A DNA stretch of 64,000 bases from Bacillus pinisoli (GTDB lineage: Bacteria; Bacillota; Bacilli; Bacillales; SA4): contig NZ_JAJQKI010000013.1 in NCBI RefSeq assembly GCF_023036475.1, positions 36,179 to 100,178 of the forward strand, read 5' to 3'. This document shows positions 10,504-18,169 of this stretch, piece after piece (the first letter of the stretch is position 1; each line of letters begins with the position of its first letter). The notes under the pieces were generated by a model. It saw nothing but the letters and a program-made list of their open reading frames with translations. It searched no databases and had not been told where the DNA came from. Both the position numbers and the translations under genes were made by a program.

Positions 10504-10601
10504 GGATCTTTTCTAACACTTTGTTGCTCTCAAACCTACATGATCTGAATGTAATCTTACTATTGTTTTAAAGAGAGCATTTCTTTAGGGTTTTAAGAGC
10601 C
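10504..10601. mobile_element. Diverged short MITE-like copy G
   Basis: The left end GATCTTTTCTAACACTTTG followed by TTGCTCTCAA resembles the right end of the main family, and the right end finishes TTAAGAGCC. Flanks TTTCTTTG (10496-10503) and TTTCTTTT (10602-10609) match at 7 of 8 positions, but in T-rich sequence. The interior is too diverged to align, so this is probably an old deleted copy. Confidence 0.45.
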
Positions 10602-10639
10602 TTTCTTTTAACTTAAGCGTTCCAATCATGTAAGCCATA

Positions 10640-10648
10640 CATAGACTA
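10640..10648 (+). promoter_or_regulatory. Possible sigma-K -10 element
   Basis: CATAGACTA fits the sigma-K -10 pattern CATAnnnTA and lies 27 bp before the GerPF-like ATG. The -35 side shows no clear AC motif. It is listed because gerP-type genes are mother-cell expressed in relatives. Confidence 0.3.
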
Positions 10649-10675
10649 TTTACAAGAAGAAGGGGGTGTTTTTGG

Positions 10676-10891
10676 ATGCCAAACGTTATCCTTGGGCCTG
10701 TCATATTTAATAGTAATGAAGGTATTATTACTGGGGCTGCCCTCAATGTATCTCCAACAAGTACAAGTAAAACGGTAGCAGGAGCCGGTGGTTTTAACAC
10801 TGGGTACTGGGTTGTGACAAATAACTGGTTAAGTACAACAGGAACCGTAGATCCAGATGTGGCAGATTCAAACATACAGGAAGTTGTATAG
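10676..10891 (+). CDS. GerPF/GerPA-family spore germination protein
   Basis: This 71-residue protein matches the short gerPA/gerPF family: an N-terminal PNVILGPVIFNSNEG strand region, the conserved NVSPTSTSKTVAGAGGFNTG core, and a DPDVADSN C-terminus. GerP proteins are made in the mother cell, sit in the inner coat, and help germinants pass. AAGAAGGGGGTG precedes the ATG. It stands alone, not in a full gerPA-F operon, so it is an orphan paralogue. A strong terminator follows. Confidence 0.88.
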   Translation: MPNVILGPVIFNSNEGIITGAALNVSPTSTSKTVAGAGGFNTGYWVVTNNWLSTTGTVDPDVADSNIQEVV

Positions 10892-10901
10892 AAGAAACAA
10901 G

Positions 10902-10929
10902 AGACACTTCATTTTGGAGTGTCTTTTTT
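10902..10929 (+). terminator. Terminator of the GerPF-like gene
   Basis: AGACACT pairs with AGTGTCT across a 9-nt loop and is followed by TTTTT. Confidence 0.88.
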
Positions 10930-11080
10930 ATAGCTTACATTCTATTGCATATTAACCTTGACTATCTATATGCCTTTCCTCTTTACTCCTCAAACAAAAA
11001 GCTTAATCATTAGAGTCAAATAAAAAGAAGCCCGATCGGCTCAGTACTAGGCGTTTGCCCTTCCGTTGTTTACCTAAATT

Positions 11081-11089
11081 CATAGGATA
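11081..11089 (+). promoter_or_regulatory. Possible sigma-K -10 element before the YjcZ genes
   Basis: CATAGGATA fits CATAnnnTA, 24 bp before the first YjcZ-type ATG. No convincing -35 AC lies 16-17 bp upstream. The same pattern appears before the GerPF-like gene nearby. Confidence 0.3.
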
Positions 11090-11112
11090 TAACAAATGAT
11101 CAGGGAGGTGTT

Positions 11113-11211
11113 ATGATGAGTGAAGTAAAAGGTTTTGGTTCAGGTTTTGCGTTAATCGTTGTGTTATTTATCCTACTGATCATTGTGGGATCTGCTTATA
11201 TTGGATACTAA
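11113..11211 (+). CDS. YjcZ-family small membrane (sporulation) protein, 32 aa
   Basis: This tiny gene encodes 32 residues: a short Gly-rich N-terminus (SEVKGFGSGFA), then one transmembrane helix with the family signature [29 protein letters not shown] lies 4 bp before ATGATG. YjcZ-type peptides are found across spore-forming Bacillales and are linked to sporulation or spore membranes; their molecular role is unknown. A second family member follows 33 bp downstream. Confidence 0.85.
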   Translation: MMSEVKGFGSGFALIVVLFILLIIVGSAYIGY

Positions 11212-11244
11212 TTTAGACTCGATATAAAATAGGGAGGTCATTTT

Positions 11245-11442
11245 ATGTTTAGAGCAGGATGCGGCTGCGGAAATCATGAATATACAGCACCAGTCATGAC
11301 TGGTTATGAAAATGTAGCTCCAGTTACACCGGGATATGGGTATGCGGCACCGGTCATGACTGGTTATGGAACAGGTCACACATTTACGTTAATCGTCGTT
11401 TTATTTATTCTATTAATAATTGTTGGAGCGGCTTGGGCGTAA
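11245..11442 (+). CDS. YjcZ-family protein with Gly/Tyr repeats, 65 aa
   Basis: The N-terminal half starts [12 protein letters not shown] and carries three imperfect repeats built on APVMTGY ([30 protein letters not shown]). The C-terminal half is the YjcZ helix ([19 protein letters not shown]). AGGGAGGTC precedes the ATG. The repeat extension resembles low-complexity coat proteins and may reach into the coat; that is inference. It is probably co-transcribed with the preceding 32-residue paralogue, and a perfect-stem terminator follows. Confidence 0.85.
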   Translation: MFRAGCGCGNHEYTAPVMTGYENVAPVTPGYGYAAPVMTGYGTGHTFTLIVVLFILLIIVGAAWA

Positions 11443-11458
11443 ATATTACCTTATAAAT

Positions 11459-11494
11459 AGAATCCATACTTCAGAAGAAGTATGGATTCTCTTA
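11459..11494 (+). terminator. Terminator of the YjcZ gene pair
   Basis: AGAATCCATACTTC pairs perfectly with GAAGTATGGATTCT around an AGAA loop, and a C/T-rich tail follows. MITE copy B inserted right after this tail. Confidence 0.88.
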
Positions 11495-11500
11495 CTTTAA

Positions 11501-11691
11501 GGCTGTTTTCGTAAAAATTGTTGTTTCCGTAAAATCCCAACAGCCGGATTTTTACTCGGTAGTACAGCGTCCAGTGCTTTAAATAGAGAGAGTTGCTCTT
11601 TTCTAACAAGTATTACTTGGGTTTTACTTACAGAGAAGGGTGGGTTTTAGAAATAGTAGCTTGAAAAGCAACAAAGTTTTAGAAAAGAGCC
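11501..11691 (+). mobile_element. MITE-like element, copy B (191 bp)
   Basis: It starts GGCTGTTTTCGTAAAAATTG and ends AGTTTTAGAAAAGAGCC, in the opposite orientation to copy A. The flanks TACTTTAA (11493-11500) and TACTTGCA (11692-11699) match at 6 of 8 positions. It holds the ATCC/GGAT hairpin and the internal TTGCTCTTTTCTAAC block, so it looks full length. Confidence 0.8.
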
Positions 11692-11716
11692 TACTTGCAA
11701 TAAATTAGGGGCTAAC

Positions 11717-11881
11717 TTATGATAAATCTCTCCCTGTTAAACCTGGAGATTTGTCTGTGTCCTCATTATTATTATAATCTGAATCGTTAGAAGCTTGCTG
11801 ATGAGGTTTATCACTACCTACATATGAAGATTTATGCGCTTGTTGTTCCTTAGTAAATCGATCAAAGTCTTGGTTTACCAT
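11717..11881 (-). CDS. Small hydrophilic protein of unknown function, 54 aa
   Basis: This minus-strand gene encodes 54 residues rich in Asn, Asp, Ser, Lys and Gln, without Cys or hydrophobic segments, probably disordered. The start is set by AAAAAGGAGAATGAACTAATG; the frame stays open 54 bases further upstream but without a ribosome site. I do not recognise the family. Composition and neighbours (GerPF-like, YjcZ) would fit a spore core or coat peptide, but nothing in the sequence proves it. No clear terminator follows; MITE copy B lies 25 bp beyond its stop. Confidence 0.6.
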   Translation of the reverse strand: MVNQDFDRFTKEQQAHKSSYVGSDKPHQQASNDSDYNNNEDTDKSPGLTGRDLS

Positions 11882-12144
11882 TAGTTCATTCTCCTTTTTA
11901 GATGAAGGTAACGACGATATGACGTGAACTCTCACGCCAGAAGTGTATCCTTCAATAGTTTTTGCTATCAGTGAAAATAAAAACTGTTAATAAATGGTTT
12001 ATTACGTGACATATTTAGATTCTCTTGAAATGTATAAATTTATCATGAATGTATATATTTGGTCTCAGGGAAGAAATAAGTCTGGCAATTATAAAAATTT
12101 CTGATAAATTTAAGAATATAAATAGTATAGAGGACGTGATTAGA

Positions 12145-13056
12145 ATGCAGCCTTCCATTGCCATTCAGCCGACTCATAAATTAATGGGAGTCACGCTAGT
12201 ATTAATTGCTGCTGTATTATGGGGAGTCTCTGGTACAGTTGCACAGTATTTGTTTCAAATGAAGGGGTTTGGGGCTGGATGGCTAGTTGTCATTCGACTT
12301 CTAACAGCTGGTCTATTAATGCTAGTGCTTTCCTATTCAAAGCAAAAAGAGAAAGTCTGGAAGGTATGGGGGGATCGAAAGGACCGTGTCCAATTAGTAA
12401 TATTCGGACTGTTGGGAATGCTGGGAGTACAATACACGTATTTTGCAGCCATAGAATCAAGTAATGCAGCAACTGCCACAATACTACAGTACTTGGGCCC
12501 GGTAGTTATATTATTTTACCTAGTCTTACGAGCAAGAAGAACGCCTACATATAAAGAACTAATAGTCATTGTTTTGGCGTTATTAGGAACTTTCTTACTT
12601 GTAACGAATGGGACCGTTGACTCCTTAAGTTTATCTAGAGCAGGCTTATTTTGGGGACTTATTTCAGCAGTAGCTCTCGCATTCTATACCTTGCACCCAG
12701 CGGGTCTTATTAAGAGATGGGGGACAATGGTAACTGTTGGCTGGGGAATGTTAATTGGAGGAATAGGTTTTAGCGTGGTTCACCATCCTTGGGAAGTAGA
12801 AGGGACTTGGGGAATCTCAACAGGTCTCGCTATATTTTTCATCATCATTTTTGGTACATTAATCCCTTTTTATTGTTATTTAGAGAGTTTACAGTACATT
12901 AGTGCGTCTGAAACAAGTACTCTTGCATGTGCTGAGCCTTTATCTGCAGCCATTGTATCCATTATTTGGTTACATGTATCATTTGGATGGGTTCAATGGA
13001 TTGGAACTTTACTCATTATTGCTACCATCATTCTCATTTCAAGGTGGAGAAATTGA
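12145..13056 (+). CDS. EamA/DMT-superfamily transporter
   Basis: The 303-residue membrane protein has about ten hydrophobic segments in two EamA repeats (residues 15-145 and 160-300), including LWGVSGTVAQYLF and the second-repeat end SETSTLACAEPLSAAIVSIIW. Such carriers export amino acids or other small metabolites; the substrate cannot be told. The ATG at 12145 follows GAGGACGTG. An upstream in-frame extension of 32 codons lacks a ribosome site and is not family-like. It is monocistronic. Confidence 0.85.
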   Translation: MQPSIAIQPTHKLMGVTLVLIAAVLWGVSGTVAQYLFQMKGFGAGWLVVIRLLTAGLLMLVLSYSKQKEKVWKVWGDRKDRVQLVIFGLLGMLGVQYTYFAAIESSNAATATILQYLGPVVILFYLVLRARRTPTYKELIVIVLALLGTFLLVTNGTVDSLSLSRAGLFWGLISAVALAFYTLHPAGLIKRWGTMVTVGWGMLIGGIGFSVVHHPWEVEGTWGISTGLAIFFIIIFGTLIPFYCYLESLQYISASETSTLACAEPLSAAIVSIIWLHVSFGWVQWIGTLLIIATIILISRWRN

Positions 13057-13090
13057 ATGCTGTTAAAACAGGAGTTTTTTCATAAGTTAG

Positions 13091-13118
13091 TTCTCCCCCT
13101 GAGGTTAGGGGGAGACTT
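13091..13118. terminator. GC-rich hairpin between convergent genes
   Basis: TTCTCCCCCT pairs with AGGGGGAGA around GAGGTT. It lies between the EamA gene and the convergent small gene and could serve both, although neither strand has a strong T tract. Confidence 0.6.
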
Positions 13119-13125
13119 AAGATTG

Positions 13126-13281
13126 TTAACTAGGATCATTTTCATCCAATGATAAAGTGGTCACTTCTGTGTACTCACCATGATCTACTTCCTCGTTAGT
13201 TGCATCTCTATTTAATTCGTCCTCAGTATCAATACCTTCTGCGATAGTTGGAACTTCGTTTTGATTCTTTTTCATCATCAT
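13126..13281 (-). CDS. Small acidic protein of unknown function, 51 aa
   Basis: Reading leftward from ATGATGATG, with AAGGCGGG 3-5 bp upstream, the frame encodes 51 residues: a basic start (MMMKKNQNE), then a strongly acidic, hydrophilic chain (about 14 Asp/Glu) without Cys or Trp. I do not recognise it. The good ribosome site, the spacing, and the hairpin just after the stop support a real gene. It resembles the other small hydrophilic peptide at 11.8 kb only in composition. Confidence 0.5.
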   Translation of the reverse strand: MMMKKNQNEVPTIAEGIDTEDELNRDATNEEVDHGEYTEVTTLSLDENDPS

Positions 13282-13332
13282 GATCCCGCCTTATCAATAT
13301 GTAATTTGAACATCGTCTGAATATAATTAGCT

Positions 13333-13538
13333 TTATTTTATCGTAAATCCTTGTTTAGTAATGAACACTGCAATCTTTTTTAACTCTATCGTTTTATGAT
13401 CATATTCGATTTTTATTTCGTTATCAGAAGTATCTATTAAAACACGCTTCTATCTACAATCTTGATCCAGATCAAGACCCATTTCATACTACTTAATTCT
13501 CGTTGGGTTTTTAGTATTTCGTCCATATCGTTCACCAT
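13333..13538 (-). pseudogene. Possible decayed small gene, HMA-like C-terminal half
   Basis: On the minus strand an ATG at 13538 opens a frame of about 33 codons (MVNDMDEILKTQREL...) that stops near 13441. Shifted by one base, the frame continues as VLIDTSDNEIKIEYDHKTIE and then LKKIAVFITKQGFTIK to a stop at 13333. That second piece resembles the last two strands and helix of a heavy-metal-associated (HMA) domain. The N-terminal part has no CxxC. A frameshifted remnant is the simplest reading, at low confidence. The rest of the 13.28-13.73 kb gap holds only A/T-rich sequence. Confidence 0.28.
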
Positions 13539-13736
13539 TTAAGCACTCATCTCCAGGGAAGTCTGTCGTTAGTTTTCTCTATAGGAAGTGATATCATACA
13601 ATTTTGGTACAAGTTTGTTTATAGAAGCTTTTCGTTTATAACAAACTCGAAAACTAATTGAAAATGAGGTATAATAACATAGATTATTAAGAGTACTTAT
13701 ACATTAGATTTAAAGTGTCGAAAGCGAGTGTTCATA

Positions 13737-14456
13737 ATGGGACGTAAATGGAACAATATTAAAGAAAAAAAAGCATCTAAAGATGCAAACACAAGTCGAA
13801 TTTATGCCAAGTTCGGCCGTGTCATTTATGTTGCGGCGAAGCAAGGAGAACCAGATCCAGAATTAAATCAGTCGCTAAAATTAGTTTTAGAACGTGCGAA
13901 GACATATAATGTGCCTAAAGCCATTATTGACCGTGCGATTGATAAAGCAAAAGGTGCTTCAGATGAGACTTATGATGAGCTTCGTTACGAAGGTTTTGGT
14001 CCTAACGGTTCCATGATTATTGTCGATGCACTCACAAATAACGTGAACCGTACTGCTGCTGAAGTCCGAGCTGCCTTTAATAAAAATGGCGGTAATATGG
14101 GAGTAAGCGGATCTGTTGCCTATATGTTTGATGCTACGGCTGTATTCGGGGTTGAAGGCAAGTCAGCAGACGACGTGTTAGAACTACTGATGGAAGCAGA
14201 CCTAGATGTCCGTGATATTACAGAAGAAGAAGATTCTGTGATTGTATATGGTGAACCTGATCAATTTCATGCGATTCAAGAAGCTTTCAAAACAGCGGGA
14301 ATTACAGAATTTACGGTTGCAGAACTAACAATGCTAGCTCAAAACGACGTGTCACTTCCTGAAGATGGTCAAACAAAGTTTGAAAAGCTTATTGATACGT
14401 TAGAGGACCTTGAGGATGTCCAACAAGTTTATCACAATGTTGATTTAGGAGAATAA
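13737..14456 (+). CDS. YebC/TACO1-family translation factor (YeeI-like)
   Basis: The 239-residue protein has the length of B. subtilis YeeI and the family start [28 protein letters not shown], then the EGFGPNG and [18 protein letters not shown] motifs. Members were long annotated as transcriptional regulators; recent work on bacterial YebC2 and mitochondrial TACO1 shows them easing ribosome stalling at proline runs. The ATG at 13737 is preferred over an in-frame GTG 9 bp upstream because it gives the family N-terminus. The ribosome site (AAGCGAG) is weak. Confidence 0.92.
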   Translation: MGRKWNNIKEKKASKDANTSRIYAKFGRVIYVAAKQGEPDPELNQSLKLVLERAKTYNVPKAIIDRAIDKAKGASDETYDELRYEGFGPNGSMIIVDALTNNVNRTAAEVRAAFNKNGGNMGVSGSVAYMFDATAVFGVEGKSADDVLELLMEADLDVRDITEEEDSVIVYGEPDQFHAIQEAFKTAGITEFTVAELTMLAQNDVSLPEDGQTKFEKLIDTLEDLEDVQQVYHNVDLGE

Positions 14457-14495
14457 CAGAAGTAAAGTAATCCTTATCATTACCTATATAGCTAT

Positions 14496-14541
14496 AAATG
14501 AAAGTGCACCATAAGTTTGAATGGTGTACTTTCATTTTATG
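14496..14541 (+). terminator. Terminator of the YebC-family gene
   Basis: AAATGAAAGTGCACCAT pairs with ATGGTGTACTTTCATTT around AAGTTTGA, followed by TAT. Confidence 0.8.
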
Positions 14542-14664
14542 TACCACTAAGAATTTACTAGATTTAAAGAATCCTTAAATTTTATTTATTGGATAATAGC
14601 AACAAAGCATTTTCGTAGGTAATAAATAATATGAAACTATTGATCTAAATAAAGGAGTGTTTTT

Positions 14665-15018
14665 ATGGTAAGAACAAACAAGGTTAAATTTTTAGTAGAT
14701 ATGAGTTCTAACATACACTTGAAACACCAAGTATTATCAAGTTACACTTCCTTATTTTACAAAGACTTTGCAATTGGCTCAATGTTTCACAGTGGAGATC
14801 GGAAAAATAAGTTTTCAATTAATGCCATTGAAGGAAGTGAGTTTGAAGCTTATCTTAAAGGAAAAGTAGGAGCAACAGTAAAATCTGATACAGAAGGGTA
14901 CAAGGTAGCCTGGTTAGATTTAAGCAAAGATGCTGACTTTGAAAAATTAGAAGAAATAGTTGTAGAATTGCCGAAATTTGAAAAAGTAGGCTTAAGAAAA
15001 CTTTATGAGCAACATTAG
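14665..15018 (+). CDS. Conserved-looking protein of unknown function, 117 aa
   Basis: AAAGGAGTG lies 6 bp before the ATG. The protein is soluble and mixed alpha/beta, ending in a charged helix (LEEIVVELPKFEKVGLRKLYEQ). No signal peptide, Cys cluster or catalytic motif is visible. I do not recognise the family. It lies alone between the YebC-family gene and the convergent HxlR regulator, with terminators on both sides. Confidence 0.7.
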   Translation: MVRTNKVKFLVDMSSNIHLKHQVLSSYTSLFYKDFAIGSMFHSGDRKNKFSINAIEGSEFEAYLKGKVGATVKSDTEGYKVAWLDLSKDADFEKLEEIVVELPKFEKVGLRKLYEQH

Positions 15019-15087
15019 AAATAGCAACAGATTCTTGGACGTAGCTAAAAATAAGAAGTTTTTGGAGCTGTCTAATGTAAACGAAAG

Positions 15088-15114
15088 AAAGAACTGAATT
15101 CAGCTCTTTTTTAT
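15088..15114. terminator. Terminator after the 117-aa gene
   Basis: GAACTGAATTCAGCTC forms a compact palindromic stem followed by TTTTTTATTT on the plus strand. Its A-rich left side could also serve the convergent HxlR gene. Confidence 0.7.
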
Positions 15115-15474
15115 TTATTCTATTGTTTCTTGACTTTCCCCATAAAGCTCATCCAAATGCAGTAAATGTGATAATCCCCATTCATGCATGGAAAGTAACA
15201 ATGGTTTTAAACCTTCACCATATTCAGTTATGGAGTATTCAACTTTTGGTGGGATTACTGCATAAACCTTACGCTTAACGATATCGTGATATTCCAATTC
15301 TCTCAATTGTGTGGTTAGCATCTTCTTCGTTACATCAGGAATTAATTTATGGAGTTCGCTAAAGCGAAGCGTTCCTTTTTCCAAAAGATGAAAAAGAATG
15401 ACAGGCTTCCATTTTCCAACTAGGAGTTCAAGAGCCGCTTCAACAGTCTGCTTACTTTTACATTCATTCATCAT
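15115..15474 (-). CDS. HxlR-family transcriptional regulator
   Basis: The 119-residue protein has the HxlR winged helix: LLVGKWKPVILFHLLEKGTLRFSEL, the recognition region LIPDVTKKMLTTQLRELE and the wing IPPKVEYSITEYGEGL. Cys5 sits where redox or quinone sensors of the YodB/CatR type carry their reactive Cys. It is divergent from the CatE-like gene. In B. subtilis an HxlR protein (CatR) controls catDE, so control of the neighbouring dioxygenase is likely. AAGGAGAG precedes the ATG. Confidence 0.9.
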   Translation of the reverse strand: MMNECKSKQTVEAALELLVGKWKPVILFHLLEKGTLRFSELHKLIPDVTKKMLTTQLRELEYHDIVKRKVYAVIPPKVEYSITEYGEGLKPLLLSMHEWGLSHLLHLDELYGESQETIE

Positions 15475-15489
15475 GTTACTCTCTCCTTA

Positions 15490-15507
15490 AGTATCTTTTT
15501 GTATACT
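15490..15507. promoter_or_regulatory. Candidate HxlR operator
   Basis: AGTAT-N8-ATACT forms a dyad in the divergent gap, 15 bp upstream of the HxlR start. Symmetry, A/T content and position suit an HxlR dimer site that could control this gene and the divergent catE. A true match to a known operator was not tested. Confidence 0.45.
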
Positions 15508-15618
15508 ATGGAACATTTATGTGCCTACTTCCTATATTTATACTTAGATTTTATTATAACCTTAGTAGTTTAAATTGTTATCTTTCTCAAATGTTTCAAA
15601 TAAATTGGAGGTACAATA

Positions 15619-16476
15619 ATGAATCTATATCATAGTAAACCTAATACATTTGTAAACCACGTCCATTTAAAGGTGTTAAACGTAAGTCGATCTCTCGATT
15701 TTTACCAAAACTTGATGGGGTTTCAGGTGATTAATCAAACAGGAAAAAAAGCAGTATTGACAGCAGACGGCGTGAGGCCTTTAGTTACCATCGAACAACC
15801 CGATGACATCATATCCAAACAAGAACGCACAACAGGTTTGTACCATTATGCTTTACTTCTTCCCAGCCGTAAAGATTTAGGGAAGCTAATCACTCTTTTA
15901 TTGAGAGAACAGTATCCATTACAAGGGGCAACGTTCCATGGAACCCACGATGCTTTATATTTTCAAGATCCTGATGGCAATGGTATTGAAGTTGCCGTAG
16001 ATACGAATCCTTCGACCTGGAGAGACAAAACAGGAAAGTTAGATTTCTCAAAACATGGGCCAATGAATATAGAAAGTATTATAGCTGATGCGAATGGTGA
16101 AAGATGGAACGGTTTACCAGAAGGAACCATTATGGGACATATTCATTTGCATGTTTCTGATTTAGAAAAAACAAAAGATTTTTACCATGATGGGCTAGGG
16201 CTGGACATTGAGATGGAAATACCTAATCAAGCAGTATTTTTCTCAAGTGGTGGTTACCACCATCATATTGGAACAAATATATGGAATGGAAAAAATGCTC
16301 CAAAGCCTGCTTCAAATAGTGTAGGTATGACTTTTTATACACTTGTTGTATCAAACGAGGAAACAAGAAAAAAGATGGTAATGAAATTAGAAGCGATGGG
16401 TTATCCGGTGCTAGAAGAGAATGGGGAATTCTTTACGGAGGATCCAGCTGGGAATCGAATTCAACTGTATTGTTAA
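15619..16476 (+). CDS. catE: CatE-like extradiol (catechol-2,3-) dioxygenase, VOC fold
   Basis: The 285-residue protein, the length of B. subtilis CatE, consists of paired VOC modules (residues 8-130 and 170-285). Metal-ligand positions include HVHLKVLN, GHIHLHVSDL and the C-terminal FFTEDPAGNRIQLY. It would cleave catechols next to the hydroxyls and so detoxify them. The partner catD (DoxX-like) found in B. subtilis is absent. A divergent HxlR regulator supports catechol- or quinone-responsive expression. GGAGG lies before the ATG. Confidence 0.82.
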   Translation: MNLYHSKPNTFVNHVHLKVLNVSRSLDFYQNLMGFQVINQTGKKAVLTADGVRPLVTIEQPDDIISKQERTTGLYHYALLLPSRKDLGKLITLLLREQYPLQGATFHGTHDALYFQDPDGNGIEVAVDTNPSTWRDKTGKLDFSKHGPMNIESIIADANGERWNGLPEGTIMGHIHLHVSDLEKTKDFYHDGLGLDIEMEIPNQAVFFSSGGYHHHIGTNIWNGKNAPKPASNSVGMTFYTLVVSNEETRKKMVMKLEAMGYPVLEENGEFFTEDPAGNRIQLYC

Positions 16477-16520
16477 TATGATGATGGGATTTATAAAGTT
16501 TCAATAAGTAACAATAAATC

Positions 16521-16560
16521 AAGGTGCATTGACCTAAAAAAGGGTTATTGCACCTTTTTG
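16521..16560 (+). terminator. Terminator of the catE-like gene
   Basis: AAGGTGCATTGACC pairs imperfectly with GGGTTATTGCACCTT around TAAAAAA, followed by TTTTG. Confidence 0.85.
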
Positions 16561-16604
16561 TTGAAGATATATCATAAAATGTAAGGCGAAGAAAGGGTGA
16601 TTAT

Positions 16605-16838
16605 ATGTACCTATTTTTATCTATTATTTTAGCAACGTTGCTTGGATATTTATTGCTTCTTATACATCCACTAATTGGAGGCGTACTTGCATTTGGAATA
16701 GTTGCAGGTGGATTAGTTAGAGGAGTATATTTACTTAACAACATTAATAGAAGGCTGAATGAGATCGCTCCAGAATCAGATCGAGTTCAAAAGGTATATG
16801 AAGCGTATCTCAAAGAGAAAAATGAAGCTTCCTCTTAA
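16605..16838 (+). CDS. Small membrane protein of unknown function, 77 aa
   Basis: Two hydrophobic segments (about 2-20 and 23-46, the latter Gly-rich) are followed by a charged helical tail (NNINRRLNEIAPESDRVQKV). AAAGGGTG lies 6 bp before the ATG. I do not recognise the family. It is flanked by terminators and so is monocistronic. Confidence 0.7.
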   Translation: MYLFLSIILATLLGYLLLLIHPLIGGVLAFGIVAGGLVRGVYLLNNINRRLNEIAPESDRVQKVYEAYLKEKNEASS

Positions 16839-16939
16839 TTTAAAGCTCTTTTCTTAGTTTTTTTAAATTATTAACCGATTAAGTATGTTTTAATAAAGAA
16901 GGATAATTTTTCCTTTTGTAGAATACCTAAATATCGAAT

Positions 16940-16977
16940 AAATCCTTACTAATCTCAGTAAGGATTTTAAATTTTTT
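16940..16977 (+). terminator. Terminator after the 77-aa gene
   Basis: AAATCCTTACT pairs perfectly with AGTAAGGATTT across a 6-nt loop, followed by TAAATTTTTT. The T tract is also the left target duplication of the next mobile element. Confidence 0.85.
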
Positions 16978-17213
16978 GGCTCTGTTAAACCTTGTTGTTG
17001 ATTTTCGTTCCAGGACACTCGCTTTCCGTGGGCAGTAAATGAAGGATATTTTCTCTATCGTGAAAAATCCCACTCCTCGGCAAAAAACGTGCCTGCGGGG
17101 TCTACAAGGACAAAGTGAACTTCCTTTGTCAGCGACCCGCTCTCCCACAGGAGTCTCGCGTCCTTCCACTTCAATCAACTCTACTAAAAATCAACACTGT
17201 ACTTTAACACAGC
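16978..17213. mobile_element. Second MITE type, 236 bp, with 9-bp target duplication
   Basis: The left end GGCTCTGTTAAACCTTGTTG and the right end (reverse complement GCTGTGTTAAAGTACAGTGT) are imperfect inverted repeats of about 26 bp, both running into TTGATTT-like sequence. A perfect direct repeat AAATTTTTT flanks it (16969-16977, 17214-17222). The interior is more G/C-rich than the surroundings (CGCTTTCCGTGGGC, GTGCCTGCGGGG, CAGGAGTCTCGCG). As I recall it, this sequence type recurs in many Bacillaceae genomes. It has no coding capacity. Confidence 0.82.
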
Positions 17214-17253
17214 AAATTTTTTAGAAGTAGGAATAGAAAGGTAGGTGGACGTA

Positions 17254-18150
17254 ATGAATAGCAAATTAATAAGTATTAGGGGGAAACAATTATACGTAGA
17301 AGAATACGGTTCAAACGAAAAGCCTCCCATACTTTATTTACATGGTGGCCCTGGAGAAAGTTGCTTTGATTTCACCTTTCATCAGAAAGATAGGCTAGAG
17401 AGCTTTTATAGAGTCATTGCTATAGATCAAAGAGGTGTCTGTCGTTCGGAAGTTATCGGTGAAAATGAGATTTTTTCTCTAGATGATATTATTGAAGATT
17501 GCGAATGTCTAAGAGAACATTTAGGTATAGAAAAGTGGTCTTTAATTGGTCATTCGTTTGGTGGATACTTAGCACTCTTATATGTCTCGAGATTTCCAGA
17601 TTCAATTGATCGAGTGGTGTTTGAATGTCCTACATTTGATTTTGCATTAACATCAAGGTTTCTATTGGAGAAAACAGCTAAATTAGCAAAAAAATATGGT
17701 AACGAGGATTTAGCCCGTAGATGTTTTGAACTAGCTAATAACCAAGAAAAGACAACGCAACAACTAACAGAAGAATATATGAAACTGAGTGATGAACTTG
17801 GCGAGAATAGAATGGACATATATACATTTATTAAAGAGAATCCTACCGATTATTCGATTTACTCAGATGAGGAATGGGATAAGTTCTATGATAAGTCAGA
17901 AATTCACTATGACAGACTTCGTGATGAAAGAAAGATTTTTGAATCATTGTTAAATAAGATTAAGGAAGTACAACGTCCAATGCTTCTTATGACAGCTGAA
18001 CATGATGCTGCAACATGCGAAACACATATTCAGTCATTTAGTGAAAACGCTAAGATAGGAGAAATCTATCATTTCGTAAACTGTGGACATACTCCACATT
18101 ACGAACAACCAGATGAGTTTACAAAAGTAATTAAAGAGTTTATAAAGTAA
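17254..18150 (+). CDS. Alpha/beta hydrolase, proline-iminopeptidase-like (S33)
   Basis: The 298-residue hydrolase shows the oxyanion motif LHGGPGES, then IDQRGVCRS, the nucleophile elbow GHSFGGYLALL, and a C-terminal acid/His pair (TAEHDAATCETH then CGHTPHYEQPDEF). The HGGPG and DQRG motifs place it near the prolyl aminopeptidases, although the usual DQRGxGxS is altered to DQRGVCRS. Its substrate is unknown. The ATG at 17254 is set by AGGTGG 5 bp upstream. A small membrane gene follows 19 bp downstream. Confidence 0.85.
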   Translation: MNSKLISIRGKQLYVEEYGSNEKPPILYLHGGPGESCFDFTFHQKDRLESFYRVIAIDQRGVCRSEVIGENEIFSLDDIIEDCECLREHLGIEKWSLIGHSFGGYLALLYVSRFPDSIDRVVFECPTFDFALTSRFLLEKTAKLAKKYGNEDLARRCFELANNQEKTTQQLTEEYMKLSDELGENRMDIYTFIKENPTDYSIYSDEEWDKFYDKSEIHYDRLRDERKIFESLLNKIKEVQRPMLLMTAEHDAATCETHIQSFSENAKIGEIYHFVNCGHTPHYEQPDEFTKVIKEFIK

Positions 18151-18169
18151 TTCGTAAGAGAGGTTAAGG

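Noticed and set aside
12049..12144. Extended N-terminus of the EamA transporter at 12.1 kb
   Set aside because: The extra 32 residues are hydrophilic and atypical, and only the ATG at 12145 has a properly placed ribosome site.
16927..17224. Frames of 61 and 83 codons inside the 236-bp element at 17 kb
   Set aside because: They lie within a repeat with inverted ends and target duplication and have no ribosome sites; chance frames in G/C-richer DNA.
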